Shown: positions 5,900 through 9,672 of the stretch, piece by piece | How the letters are laid out: each line of letters begins with the position of its first letter | Numbering within the stretch: the stretch's first letter is position 1 | Assembly (NCBI GenBank): GCA_964627195.1 | Contig: CAZVJU010000038.1 | Span: forward strand, 1 to 9,672 | Reading direction: 5' to 3' | Length of the DNA: 9,672 bases | Source: CAZVJU01 sp964627195 | Lineage (GTDB): Bacteria > Patescibacteriota > Microgenomatia > UBA8517 | The notes under the pieces: generated by a model | What the model saw: the letters and a program-made list of their open reading frames with translations, nothing else | Database searches by the model: none | Told to the model about the DNA's origin: nothing | Program-made: the position numbers and the translations under genes

Positions 5900-7831
5900 A
5901 TGCAAAGGACCGGAAGTTATCAAGATTACTTGGGCAAGAAGGGGTATTATTGGGGAGAAATATCTCAACCAGAAGCAAAGGAGTTTTTGGCCAATGCAAG
6001 GAAACGTGGTTACAAAAAGGCAGTGGCCCAGTTAGGAGTCAAAATCCCTGGTTTTTTCGAATATGTCCTAAGTTCCTTGCGCGCAGACTGGGTTTATGAT
6101 GCCATAAATCTAAAAAATACCAAAAGGGCTCTGGACATCGGGAGCGGTTGGGGAGCGATTGTTTTTTCACTTTCAAACATATTTGATGAGGTTACCTCGT
6201 TGGAAGCCGTTAAGGAGCGCTTGGACTTTCAACAAATTAGAGCCAGCCAGGAGAAGCGCAAGAACATCAAGTTCGTTCGTGCAGACTGGCTAAAGCTACC
6301 ATTTAAGGATAATACCTTTGATTTGGTAAGCTGCAACGGTGTGCTCGAGTGGATAGGACTATCAGACTTTAGCAAGAACCCGAAGGAGCTGCAGATTATC
6401 TTTCTTAAAGAGGTTAAGAGGGTTTTAAAGCCAGACGGAGTTTTATATATAGGTATAGAAAATAGGTTTGCAGCGTTTCTCTTCTTAGGAGCGAAGGACC
6501 ATAGTGGGTTACCGTTTACGAGTTTGTTGCCAAGAAGTATAGCCGACCTGGTAATAAGAAAATTTCGAAAAACCGGGGGTACTTATAGTCCGGAGATTCG
6601 GACAGGGGGCGAGTGGCCAGATTATAGAACCTACACTTATTCTAAGAGTGGTTATGGTTTGTTGTTGCAAAGCGCCGGGTTTAAGAATGTCTCCACTTTC
6701 TGGACGATTGCCTATAACAGTCCTTCAGACGCAGGCCCCATAGACAGCATGAGCTTTCCATATTTGTTAAGTCTATTTAAAAATCACAATTTTTACTCCA
6801 CATACTTGAGCCATTTTGTTACCAGCGTGGGTTCTTGGCTTCCGGGAAGGGCAGTGAAAGAGATAGTTAGTTTTTTTTCACCGAATTTTCTTCTTTATGG
6901 ATCAAACACTAAAAAAACCTCGTTTTCTCGTGAACTGGTTGGTGTTACTGGTGCTGAAAGTTTTTTAAGAAGAAGTGGAACGCACGGCTTAAACTCTAAA
7001 ATAAATTATTTCTTGTTAAAAAATGGCAAGCCATTCAAGATTGCTAAGTTTTCAAGGTTCGATGAATACTCTACTCATCTTGATTTGGAAGAAAGTTTAC
7101 TTTCAAAATGGAGTGGTCTAAACGTTGATTTAATAATAATTCAAGGCAAGAAGGTCTATCTCGAACCCTATATTGAGGGTCGGGTATGCCAGACATTCAG
7201 CTGGGGTGATAATAAAACCTCGGTTGCGTGGTTGGTCCATTTCCAAAGAAGTACTGTACAAGGGAATTGGACAAAAAGGAATTTTACGAAATTTTTAAAA
7301 ACTATTCTAAAGTCAATAAAAAGCAATAATCTCCTTGGCAAAAAGGTTTATCGAGAATTGGAAGAAGATATAGTAAAAGTCAGTCGCAGCAGTGAAATAG
7401 AAAAAATGCCACGAGTAAGATCCCATGGCGACTTTGTGAAAACGAACATTATCTTTGACAAATTAGAAAGAATATTTGTGATAGATTGGGAGTTTTCCGA
7501 GGTTGACGCATTTCCTATTTTTGATTTTCTATTTTTTTTAATAAATAATTCCCTGGTGGGAAAATCCGATTCAGTTTTTAAGAGCAACTGGACAGGGAGC
7601 GGCCCTTATTCGGAAATATTGCAAGACTTATTGCAATATTATTCCAGGGAATCTTCAGTAACTACTAATTTTATAATTGAATGTATACCGTGGGTAATGG
7701 CTTTCGCGTTGCACAGGAGAGTAGCTGATAAATACATGAGGCATTTGGATCTAGAAACATACATTAAATTAATAGAGAAATGGTATGAGGTGAAAAAAGA
7801 TGCTAATAGCTGGCTATCGCACAATGATTAA
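5900..7831 (+). CDS. bifunctional methyltransferase-kinase fusion, candidate glycan-capping enzyme
   Basis: The 643-residue protein joins two enzymes. Residues about 60-260 are a class I SAM methyltransferase: motif I LDIGSGWG at 78-85, Glu102 at the end of beta-2, RADWLKLPF with Asp129, and NGVLEW at 146-151, followed by EVKRVLKPDGVLYIGIENR. A YRTYTYSKSGYGLLLQSAGF segment closes the domain. Residues about 340-640 look like an APH/choline-kinase-type kinase: a putative ATP-anchoring Lys383 in KIAK, a helix-C acid near Glu397/Glu398, hinge-like LEPYIEG (421-427), the catalytic HGD-x4-N motif (His509, Asp511, Asn516), and the metal-binding IDWE (Asp529). All core kinase residues are present, so activity is plausible. 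The domain plan parallels WbdD, which phosphorylates and methylates the end of E. coli O9a O-polysaccharide. Gene order is tight: one base after the previous stop and overlapping the next gene. A terminator role is inferred. Separate acceptors for the two domains are possible. Confidence 0.83.
   Translation: MQRTGSYQDYLGKKGYYWGEISQPEAKEFLANARKRGYKKAVAQLGVKIPGFFEYVLSSLRADWVYDAINLKNTKRALDIGSGWGAIVFSLSNIFDEVTSLEAVKERLDFQQIRASQEKRKNIKFVRADWLKLPFKDNTFDLVSCNGVLEWIGLSDFSKNPKELQIIFLKEVKRVLKPDGVLYIGIENRFAAFLFLGAKDHSGLPFTSLLPRSIADLVIRKFRKTGGTYSPEIRTGGEWPDYRTYTYSKSGYGLLLQSAGFKNVSTFWTIAYNSPSDAGPIDSMSFPYLLSLFKNHNFYSTYLSHFVTSVGSWLPGRAVKEIVSFFSPNFLLYGSNTKKTSFSRELVGVTGAESFLRRSGTHGLNSKINYFLLKNGKPFKIAKFSRFDEYSTHLDLEESLLSKWSGLNVDLIIIQGKKVYLEPYIEGRVCQTFSWGDNKTSVAWLVHFQRSTVQGNWTKRNFTKFLKTILKSIKSNNLLGKKVYRELEEDIVKVSRSSEIEKMPRVRSHGDFVKTNIIFDKLERIFVIDWEFSEVDAFPIFDFLFFLINNSLVGKSDSVFKSNWTGSGPYSEILQDLLQYYSRESSVTTNFIIECIPWVMAFALHRRVADKYMRHLDLETYIKLIEKWYEVKKDANSWLSHND
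7615..7640. repeat. intragenic 10-bp perfect inverted repeat
   Basis: AATATTGCAA at 7615-7624 is followed after a 6-base loop by its exact reverse complement at 7631-7640. It lies inside the kinase half of the fusion gene, where it encodes LQDLLQYY. It is AT-rich and not followed by a T-run, so it does not look like a terminator. It is most likely a by-product of the repeated Leu-Gln codons. Confidence 0.5.
7787..7792 (+). promoter_or_regulatory. Shine-Dalgarno-like GAGGTG favouring the ATG at 7800
   Basis: GAGGTG complements the 3' end of 16S rRNA over six bases and lies 7 bases before an in-frame ATG at 7800, an ideal distance. The other candidate start for the same gene, ATG at 7824, has no such site. 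It is the only good Shine-Dalgarno match before any gene here. It sits inside the coding end of the fusion gene, so chance cannot be excluded. Confidence 0.45.
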
Positions 7832-9672
7832 CCTTCTGAAAAATCATTATTTTTGGATCTTCTTCATCCCATTCGTCTTGGTGGTTATATGGTTTGCAGA
7901 CGGGATGATGATGGCAACAGCCGAATCTGGTTTCCCTTTTTACAATCTTAAGTACATGCAGGAGATATCTTCACACTCCTGGACTAGCACAAATCTGGGA
8001 AATGCAATGGGCATCAGAGTAGCAAGTTTCCCAACATACACAACCATGGCCTTTGTTGAGCGACTAGGAGTTCCGGGACACGTTATTCAGGCAGGATTTT
8101 TTTATTTTATATTTGTAAGTTCTGGGCTTGGCATTAATCTTTTTGCGAAAACTTTGTTTCCATTACTTCAGAAACGCTTCTTTTTGGCGGCTGTGCTTTT
8201 TTACTGGTTTAATGCCATATCTATTGTCAGTGTGTGGAATAGATTCTTAAACAATTACATGTTTTTTTGGGCTTTGCTGCCAGTTTGTGTTGCCCTTTTT
8301 GTAAAAGGATTCGTGGATAAAAATTATAAGTACGCGGTTTTGTCGTCTCTGTCCACGGTGGTTTTTTCTTATGCATTAACTTCTCCGGTATTCAGCATTT
8401 TACTATGGGCACTGCTTACCTATCTTTTAATTTTTTCAGTTTTAACAAAAAGAGAAATTAAGTTTTATTTCCGGTTTTACTTGTTGGCAATTGTTTCTTT
8501 TGTTTTATTTAATTTTTGGTGGCTATCAAGTTTCTTCGTGTTTTTGTTTTCTGCAGATTTCGCTGTTTCAGCCACGGACTTTTTATCCTCTAAAGGCAAT
8601 TTGTTTACACTCCATGCTATTAGCCTTTCTTCAGGAAGTTTCACAAATACGCTTCGCCTAAAAGAGTACACGTTTTTTAACACCGAAGGGCCTCCGTGGG
8701 CTAAAATATATTCTCTTTTGCCCATTGAGAGTATAGAATTTTACGTCATTGGAGTACTGCTTTATACAGTATATAAGTTTAGGAGGAAGTTTTCAGTACT
8801 ACTGCTTGGGTCAGTTTTTGTATTTACATTATTTCTGGTTAAAGGTAACCAAGATCCGTTTGGTGAAGTATTCGAGTTTTTTTTCTCTCGGTCGCTAGTG
8901 TTGCAGGGTTTTAGAAATTCGTTTGAAAAGTTTGGATTTGTCTTACCGCTCGCTATCGCTCCATTGATTGCATTTACTTTAAGCATTAAACAAAAGTCTT
9001 ATTTTAAGCTGGCGGTATTATTTATAGTTTTTTGTTATTCAATACCCTTTTTAAATATGAAAGTTTTTGCATTTTACAGAGAACGTCTTGATAAACTCAT
9101 TTCATACAGAGTAGAGGTTCCTGGTGAATATCCAATACTAAACGATTGGTTGAAGAAAAACATAGCTGAGCACCGGTTTATTTCTCTGCCTCTGTCGGGT
9201 GAGGGTATAACATACGACTGGGGGGAGCATGGCTACACAGGGGTGGAGCTATCCAATACTTTATACGAAGTCCCTAATATTTCCTACAACACCACTATTC
9301 CATTTTATGCCGATGTTGTGGGCATGATTAGAAAGTCACAAAACAAAGAAAAATTAGTAAATACGATGCCTTTTCTGAGTGCGAAATATATTAACTTCCG
9401 CAAGGATTTGGTATATAAAGAAAGGTCATTGCCTGACCCCGACATCATCGAGGACTTACTTCTAGGGCTGGAAGATAAAAAACTCGTTAAGAATGTCTTT
9501 AATAGCAGCTTGCATTCTATTTACGAAGTTGACAGTAAATATGTGTGGCCAAAATTTTATTCTACTAAAAATATTTATTACAGTAATTCAGTTAATTTAC
9601 CAGAAATCGGTGAAAAATTATCTGGTTTTCCTGAAACAAAGTATGTAGTCATAAGCGACAAGAATATTAAAC
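7800..9672 (+). CDS. GT-C-like integral membrane glycosyltransferase (AftD/YfhO-type), 3' truncated
   Basis: The frame stays open from here to the right edge, giving at least 624 residues, with the end missing. Two starts fit: ATG 7800, with GAGGTG 7 bases upstream and a 32-base overlap with the fusion gene, or ATG 7824, with an 8-base overlap and a more typical N-terminus. Numbering here uses 7800. About 10-11 hydrophobic segments occupy residues 17-420, the first at 17-33. ADG (Asp34) and AESG (Glu42) follow it, where GT-C enzymes keep catalytic acids. FRNSFEKF at 371-378, just before a membrane segment, matches the 'FR-x-x-x-KF' signature of arabinofuranosyltransferase AftD-like and YfhO-like proteins. 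From about residue 435 a soluble, probably extracytoplasmic domain begins (FISLPLSGEG, then a Trp-Gly region and AKYINFRKD). The expected role is sugar transfer from a polyprenyl-phosphate donor at the outer face. The exact sugar is unknown. Confidence 0.72.
   Translation, partial: MLIAGYRTMINLLKNHYFWIFFIPFVLVVIWFADGMMMATAESGFPFYNLKYMQEISSHSWTSTNLGNAMGIRVASFPTYTTMAFVERLGVPGHVIQAGFFYFIFVSSGLGINLFAKTLFPLLQKRFFLAAVLFYWFNAISIVSVWNRFLNNYMFFWALLPVCVALFVKGFVDKNYKYAVLSSLSTVVFSYALTSPVFSILLWALLTYLLIFSVLTKREIKFYFRFYLLAIVSFVLFNFWWLSSFFVFLFSADFAVSATDFLSSKGNLFTLHAISLSSGSFTNTLRLKEYTFFNTEGPPWAKIYSLLPIESIEFYVIGVLLYTVYKFRRKFSVLLLGSVFVFTLFLVKGNQDPFGEVFEFFFSRSLVLQGFRNSFEKFGFVLPLAIAPLIAFTLSIKQKSYFKLAVLFIVFCYSIPFLNMKVFAFYRERLDKLISYRVEVPGEYPILNDWLKKNIAEHRFISLPLSGEGITYDWGEHGYTGVELSNTLYEVPNISYNTTIPFYADVVGMIRKSQNKEKLVNTMPFLSAKYINFRKDLVYKERSLPDPDIIEDLLLGLEDKKLVKNVFNSSLHSIYEVDSKYVWPKFYSTKNIYYSNSVNLPEIGEKLSGFPETKYVVISDKNIK

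Noticed and set aside
5900..7831. Reading the kinase half as an aminoglycoside-resistance enzyme
   Set aside because: The HGD and IDWE motifs are shared by many small-molecule and sugar kinases; fusion to a methyltransferase in a glycan cluster makes antibiotic resistance unlikely.
8477..8986. Reverse-strand reading frames at 8477-8725 and 8762-8986
   Set aside because: They lie opposite the long membrane-protein frame, which has consistent hydrophobic segments and the FRNSFEKF motif; the reverse frames show no recognisable feature.
1..9672. Alternative code with UGA as glycine, as in some CPR lineages
   Set aside because: TGA ends three genes exactly at ATGA overlaps, and the proteins finish at normal family ends without internal TGA codons.

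Overview
The window is a dense surface-glycan biosynthesis cluster from a bacterium. It holds nine protein-coding genes, two of them cut by the window edges. Only about 75 bases are non-coding in total: a 70-base gap at 5196-5265 and a 5-base gap at 4306-4310. I see no tRNA, rRNA, CRISPR array, insertion sequence or integrase. TGA, TAA and TAG all act as stops, so the standard bacterial code fits. The A+T-rich composition, very tight packing, short methyltransferases and a large GT-C membrane protein resembling AftD/YfhO-type enzymes suggest a Candidate Phyla Radiation (Patescibacteria, perhaps Microgenomates-like) genome. That placement is an inference, and no marker gene here proves it.

Layout. 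Positions 2-3037 (+) hold four genes joined by three successive ATGA overlaps: the tail of a SAM methyltransferase, a second class I methyltransferase with a similar tail, a zinc-ribbon methyltransferase, and a family-4 glycosyltransferase. Positions 3034-4305 (-) hold one opposite-strand gene for a probably exported PHP-domain metallohydrolase of CehA/McbA-like type. It shares the palindrome TTAA with the preceding gene as a double stop, and it starts 5 bases from the next forward gene. Positions 4311-5195 (+) encode a family-2 glycosyltransferase. After the 70-base gap, which carries a candidate promoter, 5266-9672 (+) holds a small methyltransferase, a 643-residue methyltransferase-kinase fusion, and a large multi-spanning membrane protein that runs off the right end.

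How the genes may work together (inference). The family-2 and family-4 glycosyltransferases would build a glycan on the cytoplasmic side of the membrane. The five methyltransferase domains would decorate or cap it. The GT-C-like protein would act on lipid-linked sugars at the outer membrane face. The standout is the methyltransferase-kinase fusion. Its two-domain plan recalls WbdD, the E. coli O9a enzyme that phosphorylates and methylates the end of the O-polysaccharide and so sets chain length. The kinase half here looks APH-like and I see no obvious C-terminal coiled coil, so it would be an analogue and not a simple orthologue. The exported PHP hydrolase could trim a phosphate or other hydrolysable group from the same glycan, but this is speculative.
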